Notes under the pieces: model-generated | The model's database searches: none | Seen by the model: the letters and a program-made list of their open reading frames with translations, nothing else | What the model was told of the DNA's origin: nothing | From: an uncultured Opitutia bacterium | GTDB taxonomy: Bacteria > Verrucomicrobiota > Verrucomicrobiia > Opitutales > UBA953 | Reading direction: 5' to 3' | NCBI GenBank assembly: GCA_903855995.1 | Contig: CAIOAN010000009.1 | Location: forward strand, 1-64,000 | Length of the DNA: 64,000 bases | Made by a program: the position numbers and the translations under genes | Shown: positions 51,652 through 61,483 of the stretch, one piece after another | Numbering within the stretch: position 1 is the first letter of the stretch | How the letters are laid out: every line of letters starts with the position of its first letter

Positions 51652-52895
51652 GATTGTTTATCGAACCGAATGCGCGGATCAACGGCGGCGACGCAGAGAT
51701 CGGAGATGATGTTGCCGAGCAACATGGCGAGGCTGGAAAGGGTGAGCAGGCCGAGGAAGACCGGGAAATCGCGGTGCACCAGTGAGTCGTAGCCCAGCAG
51801 TCCGAGTCCCGGGATGTTGAAGGTGACCTCAATGAGGAAAGATCCTGTCAGGAAGAAGCCCAGGTTGCCTCCGAAGGTTGCCGCTAGCGGAATGAGCGAG
51901 TTGCGGAGCGCATGCACGAACACGACGCGGCGGTGGCTGAGCCCTTTGGCCTTGGCGGTGCGGACGTAGTCGGCGGCCAGATTGTCGAGCAGGCCGTTGC
52001 GCGTGAAGAGCGTGAGGGCCGTGAAAGCACCGATCATCTCGCAGGCGAGAGGCACAATGGTGTGGTGAAAGCGGCCCGCCCAGCTGAGGTGATTCCAGTC
52101 GAAGCCCTTGGTCGGGAACCAACCGAGTTGGAAGCAAAGCAGCTGCAGCATCGCGACCGCGAGGATGAATCCAGGAATGGAGTAGAGGACGAAAAGTATC
52201 TGGGAGGACAGTCGGTCGAACCAGCCGTCGCGACGCAGGGCTTTGGCGACGCCGAGGGGGATCGAGACGGCGTAGGCGAGCAGTAGGGACCATCCGCCGA
52301 ACCACGCGGAGATCGGCAGGCGAGACTTGATTTCGTCCCAGACAGGTTTGTCGCTCCCCGTGGAATCGCCCAGCTGGCCCTGCAGGAGTCCGGAGTAAGC
52401 TTTACGGTAGACCAGCACGCGTGGGGCCTGCTCGGGATCATCCGGAAGCGGGGCTAGGCTGGCTCGCCAAGGTTCGCGCGTTTGGCCGCCCAGGGTTTGG
52501 ACGGAGAAAGACTGGCCATGTTGTTTGACCGCTAGTTTGAAAGACTGGCCGGGCTTGAGGTCGTCGCTGACCTCTGCTTCCGCTTGGCCTCCCTTGTCGA
52601 GACGCACCGTGGTCCAGTCCGCTGGTCCAGGCATGATGCCGAGCCAGATCGCATAGGCTTCGAGCAAGGGGCGGTCGAAGCCGTAGCGTCGCTTGAGGTT
52701 ATCGAGTTCTTCCGGTGAGGCCGGTCCGCTCGGGCGGGCGGCCGAACTGCGTTTCCGGTCCGCCTGCTGACGCTCGGCGAGCGCCTGCTCGATGGGGCCA
52801 CCCGGTACAAAGCGTGTAAACGAGAATGCTACAAGGGTGATGCCCACGAAGGTCAGTGGGACAAGCAGCAACCGTCTGAGGACGTAGTCGCGCAT
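51648..52895 (-). CDS. yejB: Peptide ABC transporter permease (YejB type)
   Basis: 415 residues. The start MRDYVLRRLLLVPLTFVGITLVAFSFTRFVPGGPIEQ matches YejB/DppB permeases. Residues about 75-180 form a hydrophilic insert before the core helices begin at ISAWFGGWSLLLAYAVSIPLGV. The ATPase-contact loop is YVRTAKAKGLSHRRVVFVHALRNS, and the end LGYDSLVHRDFPVFLGLLTL is typical. It is the first gene of the yejB-yejE-yejA-ATPase-ATPase-exosortase-glgA operon. A TATATA lies only seven bases before its ATG, so the message may be leaderless. Confidence 0.9.
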   Translation of the reverse strand: MRDYVLRRLLLVPLTFVGITLVAFSFTRFVPGGPIEQALAERQQADRKRSSAARPSGPASPEELDNLKRRYGFDRPLLEAYAIWLGIMPGPADWTTVRLDKGGQAEAEVSDDLKPGQSFKLAVKQHGQSFSVQTLGGQTREPWRASLAPLPDDPEQAPRVLVYRKAYSGLLQGQLGDSTGSDKPVWDEIKSRLPISAWFGGWSLLLAYAVSIPLGVAKALRRDGWFDRLSSQILFVLYSIPGFILAVAMLQLLCFQLGWFPTKGFDWNHLSWAGRFHHTIVPLACEMIGAFTALTLFTRNGLLDNLAADYVRTAKAKGLSHRRVVFVHALRNSLIPLAATFGGNLGFFLTGSFLIEVTFNIPGLGLLGYDSLVHRDFPVFLGLLTLSSLAMLLGNIISDLCVAAVDPRIRFDKQS

Positions 52896-52902
52896 CGGGG
52901 TC

Positions 52903-52908
52903 TATATA
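52903..52908 (-). promoter_or_regulatory. Possible -10 element giving a leaderless yejB message
   Basis: On the minus strand TATATA ends seven bases before the yejB ATG (52895), the distance expected between a -10 box and a transcription start at the codon itself. TTGACC is present further upstream but about 21 bases away, too far for a classical -35. No ribosome binding site precedes the ATG, which fits a leaderless transcript but does not prove it. Confidence 0.28.
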
Positions 52909-52985
52909 GGGCATGCACCGAGCGGCAGGGGTCAATCCGAAACCCGCGAGAGTGTCCTTGCACAAGTAATTCCAAGGGGCAATCT

Positions 52986-55325
52986 GTGGCCGTGCCCCTC
53001 CTCAGTTTCCTCACTTCCATCCTGCTCTACGTGGTTATCGCGATGGCGTCGATCTTCGCCCTGGCGGTTGTGGTCTTCCTTCTGGCGTTGGCCTGGCGGG
53101 CGCCGCGCCGGCATTCTTCGATGTCATTCGGCTACTGCGCCATGCAGACCTTCTGCATGCTGGTCCTGAAGTGTTTTTATAAGCTGCGTGTCCGTGGGGT
53201 TGAAAACTTCCCCGAATCCGGCCCGGTCCTGGTGCTCGCCAATCACGTCGCCTACGCCGATGTTCTCGTCGTGGGGGTGCTTTCGCGTCGCCCAGTACGT
53301 TTCCTTTCCTGGGAAGGTTTTGAAGGTCAGAAGTTCCTGGGGTTCATGTGCCGCATGATGGGCACGATTCCAGTTTCGGAAACTAAGGCCAAGGACGCCA
53401 TCATCAAGTCCGCCGAGGCGCTGAAGCGCGGCGAGGTCGTCTGTATCTTCCCTGAAGGCAGCCTGACCCGTAACGGCAGCCTCATGCAGTTGCGCAAAGG
53501 CTTCGAACTGATCGCCCGCCGAGGTGGGGCGCCGATTCTGCCGATCGCCATCGATGGCATGTGGGGTTCGTTCCTTAGTTTTAGCGGTGGCAAGTTTTTC
53601 TGGAAGCTACCCCAGCATTTCCCGCGTCCGATCGGCGTGGTTATTGGCAAGCCATTTCCCGCGGAAGAGGGCGCGCAGACCCGCCTGCGTCTGCTTGAAT
53701 TGTCCGCCGAGGCTTTCTCCATGCGTCCATCGCTGGAAAAGCACCTCAGCCGGGAGATGGTGCGCGGACTGGCGCAGAAGGGCGGCTCCATCGCCATGGT
53801 GGACCTCGCCTCCGGCCGGAAGGAGTTCAGCGCCTCGACTCTGCTGGCTTTGAGTTGGGCTTTCGCGGCCGAACTGAAGCGGCGGACGAATTCCAAGCGC
53901 GTGGCCATCGTGCTGCCGCCCGGTATCGGCGCCACGGTTGCTAATCTCGGGTGCGTTCTGGCCGACAAGGTGCCGGTGAACCTTAATTTCTCGCTCGGCC
54001 GCGAGCAGGCCGAGTCTTGTCTCCGCCGGGCCGGGGTGAATCTCTTGGTTACCGCCGGCGCGTTCCGTGCAAAACTCTCGGAACGTTCGCCCGACTTTCC
54101 TTGGGGTAATCAGGTGCTCGATGTCGCGGACTTTCTAGCGGTGCACTCTCGCTTTGATCTGGGATGTCGCGTGGCCCTGATCCGCAGCCTCCCGGCTTCA
54201 TGGCTCAAGTTCTGCATGGGACTCCCGCGACATGGCGGAGACGAGGAGGCCGCCTTACTTTTCACCAGCGGAAGTTCGGGCCAGCCGAAGGGCGTCCGCC
54301 TTTCACACCGCAATCTACTGGCCAATCTTCGCCAGATCGAAAACGCGGAAATTCTCCCGGAGGAAGGGGTTTTTCTGAGCAGCCTGCCGGTCTTCCATAG
54401 TTTCGGATTTACCATCGGTCTCTGGTATTGCCTCTCCCGTTCTCCGCGTCTGGTCACCTTGCCTTCGCCACTGGATTCAGCGGCCGCGGTCAAGGCGATC
54501 AAAGACGAGAAGGTCACGGTGGTGGTCGGCACGCCTACGTTCCTGCGACCCTATGTGCGCCGTGGTAACGCCGCGGACTTCGCGACGCTCGAATGGGCAG
54601 TCGTCGGCGCCGAGAAATGCCCGAATGACCTTGTGGATGCGTTCATCGACAAGCTCGAGACCCCGATTCTTGAAGGTTATGGCATCACGGAGACGAGCCC
54701 GGTGCTTTCGGTCAATGTGCCTAATCATTCGGACCCCGAGGAAGCTCCTGGCGGCGTCTGGGTGGGTACGGTGCGTGGTTCGGTCGGTCGTCCGGTCATC
54801 GGCGTTGCCATTCGCTTCATCGACCCGGTGACGGAAGCCGTTCTGCCGAGCGACCAGGTTGGCCTGCTCGAGGTGCGCGGGGCTAATATTTTCATGGGTT
54901 ATCTCGATGCCGAGCAGACCGCCAAGGCCATGACGCCGGATGGTTGGTATCGCACGGGTGATCTTGGCCGCATGGATGATGACGGCTTCCTTCACCTGGC
55001 CGGTCGGCTTTCCCGCTTCTCGAAGATCGGCGGGGAAATGGTTCCCCACGGTACGGTCGAGGATGCCCTGCGTAAGGTGCTCGGGCTGATCAGCTCCATG
55101 GAAGTTAAGGTCGCGGTCTCCAGCGCCGCCGAAGCGGCCAAGGGCGAACAATTGGTCGTGCTCCATGTTGATGACTTGGATGTCGAATCGGTCCGGAATG
55201 CCTTAGCCGCGGAAGGTCTCGCCAACCTTTGGATCCCCAAGGTGTTCAAGAAAGTACCCGTCATCCCGATTTTAGGCACGGGTAAGCTGGATTTGAACAA
55301 GTTACGCGAGCTGGCACAGGGCTGA
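52986..55325 (+). CDS. Acyltransferase / acyl-activating enzyme fusion (Aas-like)
   Basis: 779 residues from GTG 52986, with AAGGGG seven bases upstream. An N-terminal membrane segment (about 8-38) anchors it. The PlsC acyltransferase domain follows: NHVAYAD (HX4D, 87-92) and FPEGS (155-159). From about 250 on it is an AMP-binding enzyme: TSGSSGQPKG (427-436), GYGITETSPVLS, GWYRTGDLG and a C-terminal lysine in GTGKLDLNKLRE. This matches Aas, which re-acylates lysophosphatidylethanolamine and activates fatty acids to acyl-ACP at the inner membrane. E. coli Aas is a similar fusion preceded by the LplT flippase domain in some groups; no such domain is present here. It recycles lysophospholipids formed by turnover. 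Upstream 90 bases are shared with yejB. Confidence 0.86.
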   Translation: MAVPLLSFLTSILLYVVIAMASIFALAVVVFLLALAWRAPRRHSSMSFGYCAMQTFCMLVLKCFYKLRVRGVENFPESGPVLVLANHVAYADVLVVGVLSRRPVRFLSWEGFEGQKFLGFMCRMMGTIPVSETKAKDAIIKSAEALKRGEVVCIFPEGSLTRNGSLMQLRKGFELIARRGGAPILPIAIDGMWGSFLSFSGGKFFWKLPQHFPRPIGVVIGKPFPAEEGAQTRLRLLELSAEAFSMRPSLEKHLSREMVRGLAQKGGSIAMVDLASGRKEFSASTLLALSWAFAAELKRRTNSKRVAIVLPPGIGATVANLGCVLADKVPVNLNFSLGREQAESCLRRAGVNLLVTAGAFRAKLSERSPDFPWGNQVLDVADFLAVHSRFDLGCRVALIRSLPASWLKFCMGLPRHGGDEEAALLFTSGSSGQPKGVRLSHRNLLANLRQIENAEILPEEGVFLSSLPVFHSFGFTIGLWYCLSRSPRLVTLPSPLDSAAAVKAIKDEKVTVVVGTPTFLRPYVRRGNAADFATLEWAVVGAEKCPNDLVDAFIDKLETPILEGYGITETSPVLSVNVPNHSDPEEAPGGVWVGTVRGSVGRPVIGVAIRFIDPVTEAVLPSDQVGLLEVRGANIFMGYLDAEQTAKAMTPDGWYRTGDLGRMDDDGFLHLAGRLSRFSKIGGEMVPHGTVEDALRKVLGLISSMEVKVAVSSAAEAAKGEQLVVLHVDDLDVESVRNALAAEGLANLWIPKVFKKVPVIPILGTGKLDLNKLRELAQG

Positions 55326-55376
55326 AGCGGTTTTGGCTCGCTTGTGGCTTACGGTCCATTGTCCTAACCGACAATT

Positions 55377-57923
55377 ATGCCGAAAAAGAAGAAGCCCGCG
55401 AAGAAGTCCTTACCGGTTTTGAAGGCGAAAAAGCCGGCCAAGAAACCGTCGGTCAAGGCCGCGGTAAAGCCGAAGGCCGCCGCGGCCGCCCCGGTGGCGG
55501 AGTTTCGTGATGCCATCGTCAGGCATTTAAAGAGTACTTTCGCCCGCGACTTGGTGACCGCTACCCGTAACGATTGGTGGTCCGCGACCTGCATGGCCGC
55601 ACGTGACCTGATGCTCGCACGCTATATCGATACGCAGGCTCAGCATTCCAGTAAGAATGTCCGCCGGGTCTATTACCTCTCCTTGGAATACCTAATGGGT
55701 CGGGTGCTCAGTAATAATCTCGTGAACCTGGGCCTGCGCGACGTGGCCTCGGCCGCCTTGTCCGAACTTGGCCAGGATCTGGAGAGCGTCGCAGATGAAG
55801 AGGCGGACATGGGCTTAGGTAATGGTGGCCTCGGCCGTCTGGCGGCCTGCTTCCTGGATTCGCTTGCGACGATGGACATCCCGGCCATCGGTTACGGCAT
55901 TCATTACGAATTCGGATTATTCCGACAGACTTTTGTCCAGGGCCGCCAGGTGGAGGTCGCCGATAATTGGTTGGCCAATAATAATCCGTGGCTGGTGCGC
56001 CGTCCGAACTTCCGCGTCAGCGTGCCTTTGTATGGGCGGGTGAAACACAGCACGGATGACAAAGGTAACCATTCGGCGGAGTTGGTGGAAACCAAGAATT
56101 TGCTCGGGGTGCCTTGGGATATCCCGATTGCCGGGTTCAATGCGAGCAGCGTGAACTTTCTGCGGCTTTGGGAATCTAAGGCCGCTTCGGAGTTCGATTT
56201 CCGGGCTTTCGATCGCGGGGGATATGTCGAGGCGGTGCGCGAGCGTGATTCGAGCGAGACGGTTTCGAAGGTGCTTTACCCCAATGACAGTACGGAAAGC
56301 GGCAAGGAGTTGCGTCTCGTGCAGCAGATCTTCTTCGTGTCCTGCTCGTTGCAGGATATCCTGCGCCGCCATCGCCGTCTCAATTCGAGCCTGGATAGCC
56401 TGCCTGAGAAGGTCGCCATCCAGTTGAACGACACGCATCCTTCCATCGCCGTCGCTGAACTGATGCGCCTGTTGGTCGATGATGAGCGTCTGTGCTGGGA
56501 TGAAGCCTGGGGGCTCTGTACTCGCGTTTTCAGTTACACGAACCACACCCTCCTGCCTGAGGCGCTGGAGACCTGGTCGGTGCCGCTGTTCGAGAAAGTC
56601 CTGCCACGCCACCTCGAGATTGTATACGAAATCAACCGCCGCCACCTCGAGGAAGTGGATAGCCATTGGCCCGGGGATGATGCCCGTAAGGCCGAGCTCT
56701 CCATCATTCAGGAAGGTTCCCCCAAACGTGTGCGGATGGCGCATCTCGCCGTAGTCGGCTCACATCATGTTAACGGTGTGGCCGAACTGCACACCCGCCT
56801 AATCCGTTCCAATCTTTTCCCGGGCTTCAATGAGCTCTGGAAGGGCAAGTTCGTCAATGTGACCAACGGCGTCACCCCGCGGCGCTGGGTGCGCGGTTGC
56901 AATCCCGCTCTCGGTGCCTTGTGCGACGAGGTGGCAGGGAAGGGCTGGGAAGCTGATCTCGGCCGCCTGCGCAAACTCGATGCTCTGGCCGATCGCCCGG
57001 CGTTTCAGGAGCGTTTCCTCGCGATCAAGCGCGAGAATAAGGTACGCTTGGCCGCCCGCATCAAAGAATTGGTCGGAGTAGAGGTTTCGCCGGATGCCCT
57101 GTTCGATGTCCAGATCAAGCGTCTGCATGAATACAAGCGCCAGCACCTGAACCTGCTTCACATCTTGTACTTATACCGCCGCATCCTGAACGAGCCGAAC
57201 CGTAACTTCACGCCGCGCGTTTGTATTTTCGGTGCGAAAGCGGCGCCTGGCTATGCCCTCGCGAAGCATATCATCCATGCGATCAATCGCGTCGCCGCGG
57301 TCATCAATTCCGACGAACGCGTCCGCGGCCTGTTGAAGGTCGTCTTTCTTCCGGACTATCGCGTCTCGCTCGCGGAACGCATCATCCCAGCCGCCGACCT
57401 TTCGGAGCAGATTTCAACCGCCGGCAAGGAGGCATCAGGCACGGGTAACATGAAACTTGCCCTTAATGGGGCCGTGACGATCGGCACCTTGGATGGCGCC
57501 AATGTCGAAATCGCCGAGGAAGTTGGCGACGAGAATATTTTTATCTTCGGACTCCAGGTGCAAGAGGTCGAGGCGCTGTGGGCCCGCGGTTACAATCCGC
57601 ACGATGTCCTCGCCGCGGATCCGGAGCTGGCCTCGTTGCTCGACTGGCTCCGTTCCGAGACGTTTACGCCGGAGCAGCCCGGCGCGCTTTCGCCAGTGGT
57701 CGATTCCCTTGTCGAGGGCGGCGACCCATATCTGGCTTTGGTCGATTTCCGCAGTTACCTCGACGCCCAGGCTAAGGTCGACAAGGCCTTCCTGGATCGC
57801 CGTCGGTGGGCCGCCATGGCCATCCGGAATGTCGCCCGTTGCGCTAAATTCTCATCGGATCGTTCGATTGCTGATTACGCCCGGCTCATCTGGAGGACCA
57901 AATCCCAGCCGATTCCTCGTTAA
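55377..57923 (+). CDS. glgP: Glycogen phosphorylase with a basic N-terminal tail
   Basis: 848 residues. It releases glucose 1-phosphate from the ends of glycogen, using pyridoxal phosphate. The PLP lysine is in [14 protein letters not shown]; other core pieces are [44 protein letters not shown] and [13 protein letters not shown]. Residues 1-42 are a Lys/Pro/Ala-rich tail ([22 protein letters not shown]...) with no counterpart in usual bacterial GlgP, which starts close to the catalytic fold. Tails like this are found on PVC and histone-H1-like proteins and may bind nucleic acid or a polyanion; here it is unexplained. It is 51 bases after the Aas-like gene. Confidence 0.95.
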   Translation: MPKKKKPAKKSLPVLKAKKPAKKPSVKAAVKPKAAAAAPVAEFRDAIVRHLKSTFARDLVTATRNDWWSATCMAARDLMLARYIDTQAQHSSKNVRRVYYLSLEYLMGRVLSNNLVNLGLRDVASAALSELGQDLESVADEEADMGLGNGGLGRLAACFLDSLATMDIPAIGYGIHYEFGLFRQTFVQGRQVEVADNWLANNNPWLVRRPNFRVSVPLYGRVKHSTDDKGNHSAELVETKNLLGVPWDIPIAGFNASSVNFLRLWESKAASEFDFRAFDRGGYVEAVRERDSSETVSKVLYPNDSTESGKELRLVQQIFFVSCSLQDILRRHRRLNSSLDSLPEKVAIQLNDTHPSIAVAELMRLLVDDERLCWDEAWGLCTRVFSYTNHTLLPEALETWSVPLFEKVLPRHLEIVYEINRRHLEEVDSHWPGDDARKAELSIIQEGSPKRVRMAHLAVVGSHHVNGVAELHTRLIRSNLFPGFNELWKGKFVNVTNGVTPRRWVRGCNPALGALCDEVAGKGWEADLGRLRKLDALADRPAFQERFLAIKRENKVRLAARIKELVGVEVSPDALFDVQIKRLHEYKRQHLNLLHILYLYRRILNEPNRNFTPRVCIFGAKAAPGYALAKHIIHAINRVAAVINSDERVRGLLKVVFLPDYRVSLAERIIPAADLSEQISTAGKEASGTGNMKLALNGAVTIGTLDGANVEIAEEVGDENIFIFGLQVQEVEALWARGYNPHDVLAADPELASLLDWLRSETFTPEQPGALSPVVDSLVEGGDPYLALVDFRSYLDAQAKVDKAFLDRRRWAAMAIRNVARCAKFSSDRSIADYARLIWRTKSQPIPR

Positions 57924-57968
57924 CAAGGGATTGAGGTTCGTCGCGCAGGCCCCCATAGTCGGGAGGTC

Positions 57969-58838
57969 TTGCGCTTCCTTGCGTCCATTTCCTTCCTTAC
58001 GTTGTGCTTAGCCGAAACGGCCCGAGCGGCCGAACTTCCGCCTGGGGCCAAGCGTGCAGGTTTCGTGATCACGGCCGAAGGCGGCGTGGAAGGCGGCACG
58101 CAGGTGATTCGCTATGACGCTGATGGTCGCCCGATGGATGGTTCGGCCCGGCCTTCGGCTCCGCGGCCCTCCTCCGCCCCAGGCCCGCGGCCGGCCGTCG
58201 CCACTTCCGTCGTCGAATCTGCGCCGGCAGCTCCGTCTTCCGCCAAGACTGGGGCGACCGAACTCCGGACTGCCGATGGCCGCAAGGTCCCGTTCACGAT
58301 GGAAGGCCAAGGTAACAAATCCGTCGACGGTGCCGTGGATTTCAATGCGAGTCTGAAGAAGGCCTCCAAATCCAGCGACGTCCTGGAGAAGAAATTTGAC
58401 ACGACCATGGCGCCGATCGGCAAGGAGCAGGTATACTCCCGCAATAATCTCCTGACGCTCGATACCTGGCATGGTCGTTACGATACTTTCGGCCGAAAGA
58501 AATCCGATATCGCCGTCGAGGATACCTTGGGCGCGCCGGTGCGTCAGAAGGAGACCGTCGAGGTGAAATCGATCGATCGCACGACCTCCGCGGTCAATGG
58601 CTCGAAGGCCGTGGTCAAGGATTGGGAGAATCGCATGGGGGTTGATACCAATGCTCGCTACGCCGGGGTGAAGTCCACTTGGCAGGATCGGCTCAATGGC
58701 GCCCCGAAGACGGTCGATCAGCTTTCGATGCAGGACATTAATCGCTACCAGTTCCGTCGGAATCAATCCAGTGATCCGGGGCTGCCGGTGGTCAAGCCGG
58801 GGTCAGATGCGGTGAAGTCTACAGGCTCTCCTAAGTAA
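57969..58838 (+). CDS. Secreted protein of unknown function
   Basis: 289 residues from a TTG at 57969, with GGGAGG upstream at 57961-57966 but only two bases away, so the start is unsure. The N-terminus MRFLASISFLTLCLAETARA looks like a signal peptide, cleaved before AELPPG. A Pro/Ala/Ser-rich, probably unstructured stretch (about 55-95, for example RPSAPRPSSAPGPRPAV) follows. The rest is charged and predicted helical, with repeated DxxN and WHGRYDTFGRKKSD segments; it ends in NRYQFRRNQSS. I recognise no family. Its proline-rich linker is typical of proteins that span the periplasm or tether to the cell wall. Confidence 0.62.
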   Translation: MRFLASISFLTLCLAETARAAELPPGAKRAGFVITAEGGVEGGTQVIRYDADGRPMDGSARPSAPRPSSAPGPRPAVATSVVESAPAAPSSAKTGATELRTADGRKVPFTMEGQGNKSVDGAVDFNASLKKASKSSDVLEKKFDTTMAPIGKEQVYSRNNLLTLDTWHGRYDTFGRKKSDIAVEDTLGAPVRQKETVEVKSIDRTTSAVNGSKAVVKDWENRMGVDTNARYAGVKSTWQDRLNGAPKTVDQLSMQDINRYQFRRNQSSDPGLPVVKPGSDAVKSTGSPK

Positions 58839-58907
58839 TTGCAGGGAATTGGAGGGTGTGTGCTTGTTTTTTGCCTCGCAGGTGAGGGGAGGACTTTTTA
58901 GTCCTTG

Positions 58908-60125
58908 ATGCTTACCCACATGGGAGAAACTCCGAACAGACCCGCCGCCCCCGGCATCAGTGACCTTGAGGTCAAAGACGGCCAGATCATCTTTGATTCG
59001 GTCTGGTCCAGTCTGGAGCGGGAGCTCGGCCGCGAGAAACTCGCTTTTCCGCGCGAAATCTTCTGGCTGAACGGCGCGCCTGGTGCCGGTAAGGGCACGA
59101 ACACGGCGTTCATCCTGCAGTATCGCGACTACGGCGCCGACCCGATTGTGGTCAGCGACCTGCTTTCCAGCCCCGAGGCCAAGAAGCGCATCGACGCCGG
59201 CATGCTCGTCGGCGATCGCGAGGTGGTCGAGATTCTCTTCCGTAAGCTCCTCGAGCCTCAGTATATCAGCGGGGCGATCGTCGACGGGTTTCCTCGTTCG
59301 ATGGTGCAGGTGGAATGTCTGAAGCATCTCTTCACCAAGCTGAATGATCTTCGCACGGAGTTCCGTGGTTCGGCCGAAGGCATCCGTTTCCCTAAGCCGC
59401 ATTTTCATATTCTGGTGCTGTTCGTCGACGAGAACGAATCGGTTCGTCGACAGCTTAAGCGCGGCCAGGAAGCTCTTGCCCAGAATGAGAAAGCACAGCG
59501 CGACGGCGGTCCGTTGGCCGAGGTGCGCAAGACGGACCTCACCCCGGACGCCGCTCGTAATCGCTACCGGGTTTTCAAGGAGCGCACCTATGAACCGTTG
59601 CAGTCACTGCGGGATATCTTCCATTACCACTTCATCAATGCGCAGGGGTCGTTGTCTGAAGTCCAGGCCCGCATCATCAAGGAACTTCAGTATCAGAGCT
59701 CCCTGGAACTTTCGGAAGAGACATATGACCTTATCTCGCCGATCCCGCTGGCTTCCCAGATTGTCGAGCACGCTCGCCAGGACCTCGTCCGCCGCCTCGA
59801 CGACTATGCGGACCGCAATGCGGAAACGTTCCGTCAGGTCATCGATTTGATCCAAGGCAAGTTCCTGCCGATCATCCGAGCGCACGCGATTTCCGGCCAG
59901 GCCCACGTCAACATCGAGACCATTGTCTTCGATGATACGTTGGCGATCTCGATGTTTATCGATATCTTTTCAGAACGCGGCTTCCATGCCGTGGTCGACC
60001 AGCACCGCATTGAAATTCCCGAGACCATCGTCGCCGGCACCGGCAAGGTGATCACGCGCGTCAAGAAGGTCTGGCGCGTCTCGATCCGCTTCTCGGGCTC
60101 TGAAATCCGCCGCGGCGGAGCCTAA
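58908..60125 (+). CDS. Adenylate-kinase-like nucleoside monophosphate kinase with C-terminal extension
   Basis: 405 residues from ATG 58908. The P-loop [11 protein letters not shown] and the [14 protein letters not shown] segment are those of adenylate kinase, and RRQLKRGQE and [17 protein letters not shown] match the LID and C-terminal arginine regions. Adenylate kinases are about 215 residues; here about 50 residues precede the P-loop and about 130 follow the kinase domain ([38 protein letters not shown]...). The extension is predicted helical then beta. It probably phosphorylates a nucleoside monophosphate, but whether AMP is the substrate, and what the added part does, cannot be told. It follows the unknown secreted protein after 69 bases. 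Confidence 0.8.
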   Translation: MLTHMGETPNRPAAPGISDLEVKDGQIIFDSVWSSLERELGREKLAFPREIFWLNGAPGAGKGTNTAFILQYRDYGADPIVVSDLLSSPEAKKRIDAGMLVGDREVVEILFRKLLEPQYISGAIVDGFPRSMVQVECLKHLFTKLNDLRTEFRGSAEGIRFPKPHFHILVLFVDENESVRRQLKRGQEALAQNEKAQRDGGPLAEVRKTDLTPDAARNRYRVFKERTYEPLQSLRDIFHYHFINAQGSLSEVQARIIKELQYQSSLELSEETYDLISPIPLASQIVEHARQDLVRRLDDYADRNAETFRQVIDLIQGKFLPIIRAHAISGQAHVNIETIVFDDTLAISMFIDIFSERGFHAVVDQHRIEIPETIVAGTGKVITRVKKVWRVSIRFSGSEIRRGGA

Positions 60126-60126
60126 G

Positions 60127-61479
60127 TTACTTCCGGCTGAGTTGATTTTGGCCGATGAGGTTATCTTCCCCGCTGACTTCAAGTGAGGATGCGCGGCTGC
60201 TCTTATCAGCCGGGCGGTCGTCCCGCAAGAGGTTGCCGCTAATGACGCTTTGCTTGCTGTTGGTCAGTCGCAGTGCGATGCCATCCGAATCGAGCACGCT
60301 GTTATTGGTAACTTGCAGGCGCCGGCAGTCCCTGATGTCGACAGCGGCATCTTTCTTCCAGACCCCGGAGACGATGTTCCCCGAGAAAGTTGAGTCTTCG
60401 GTGCGGGTAATCACTACGCCATTCTTCTCGGCGAGGTTGTGGCCGTTGACGAGGTAGCGCGGGTTGCGGTCGAAGTTGTTGCCGGTGATGACGACATTGG
60501 AGCTGTCTTCGATTAATAGGTCGTGGCTAAAGCCCTCCCAGAAGGTGTTGCCTGAAATCGTGATCCCGCGGGCCTGTTTGATCTCAACGTTGACCTGCAC
60601 ATCGCTAAAGACGTTGCCGATGATGGTCACATTGCCTTCCTGGGTGTGTTCCTTGCCGCCGTGTCGGATGAGGCTGGGATCATTCCCGGCGCCGAGGATG
60701 CGAATATTAGCCGAATCGGCAGCGGTATGGGTGTGTTGCAATGTGCAACCGGTGATGGCAACTTCGCCGATCGAGCCGCCCCGCGAGTCAAGTTCCACAT
60801 TGGCTGCGGGTGGGCCCTTCGGGTCATGGTTATATTCGATGTCGCAGGTGCCAATTTGGACGTTGCGGACATTGCCGCCGCGCGAGACGACGCCGCCGCC
60901 GTGATTATAACTAATATGGGTGCCGACGATGTTCGATTGATGCAAGTTGACGTCATCATAGAACACCCCGATGCCCGAGTTGTGGTAGAGGTTACAGGCG
61001 CTGATGATGATATTGCGATTCGATTTCGTGAGGTGAATCGCGTGACGGCATTCGCGGATGAGCACATGCTCGACCGTGAGCTGCATCACGCCCGTGGCCT
61101 CGATGCCGTCCGCTTCGGCGTGGGCTCCAACGATTTCGATGCCATCGACGGAAGGCGCCCGCTCGTTCTGCCAGACTTGCGGCTTGAAGTTCCAGGGGTC
61201 GGCCGACTTGCCATGCGTCCCGATGAAATGCAGGGCCGGTCCGGAGCCGGCCATGATGATTTGCGCCGTGCCGTCGCCGCTGATCGCGGCGTAACCCGTC
61301 TTGGTGAGGTCAATGGTGACCGTCTTTGTGAGTTTGTAGCGTCCCTTCGGGAGGCGGACCGAACCCTGGTTGTCGACGAGCTTCTGGAGCGCGGCGGTGT
61401 CGTCCGCCTGCCCGTCGCCGACGAGCGTCTGCGCGGAGAGGAGGGTCGTGAAAGCCAGCAGGGCGAGAAGGTGACGCAT
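60127..61479 (-). CDS. Secreted right-handed beta-helix (pectate-lyase-like) protein
   Basis: 450 residues. A signal peptide (MRHLLALLAFTTLLSAQ) is followed by DGQADDTAALQKLVDNQG, the standard opening of pectate-lyase-3/polygalacturonase-type beta-helix proteins, and then by many short repeats with N/V/I-rich turns (NIIISACNLYHNSGIGV, VVITGNNFDRNPRYLVNG, LQVTNNSVLDSDGIALRL). The fold is a right-handed parallel beta-helix. A full set of GH28 or lyase catalytic residues was not found, so the activity is open. It is four bases after the hydrolase gene, so the two are co-transcribed and probably act on the same polymer outside the cell. Confidence 0.8.
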   Translation of the reverse strand: MRHLLALLAFTTLLSAQTLVGDGQADDTAALQKLVDNQGSVRLPKGRYKLTKTVTIDLTKTGYAAISGDGTAQIIMAGSGPALHFIGTHGKSADPWNFKPQVWQNERAPSVDGIEIVGAHAEADGIEATGVMQLTVEHVLIRECRHAIHLTKSNRNIIISACNLYHNSGIGVFYDDVNLHQSNIVGTHISYNHGGGVVSRGGNVRNVQIGTCDIEYNHDPKGPPAANVELDSRGGSIGEVAITGCTLQHTHTAADSANIRILGAGNDPSLIRHGGKEHTQEGNVTIIGNVFSDVQVNVEIKQARGITISGNTFWEGFSHDLLIEDSSNVVITGNNFDRNPRYLVNGHNLAEKNGVVITRTEDSTFSGNIVSGVWKKDAAVDIRDCRRLQVTNNSVLDSDGIALRLTNSKQSVISGNLLRDDRPADKSSRASSLEVSGEDNLIGQNQLSRK

Positions 61480-61483
61480 CAGC

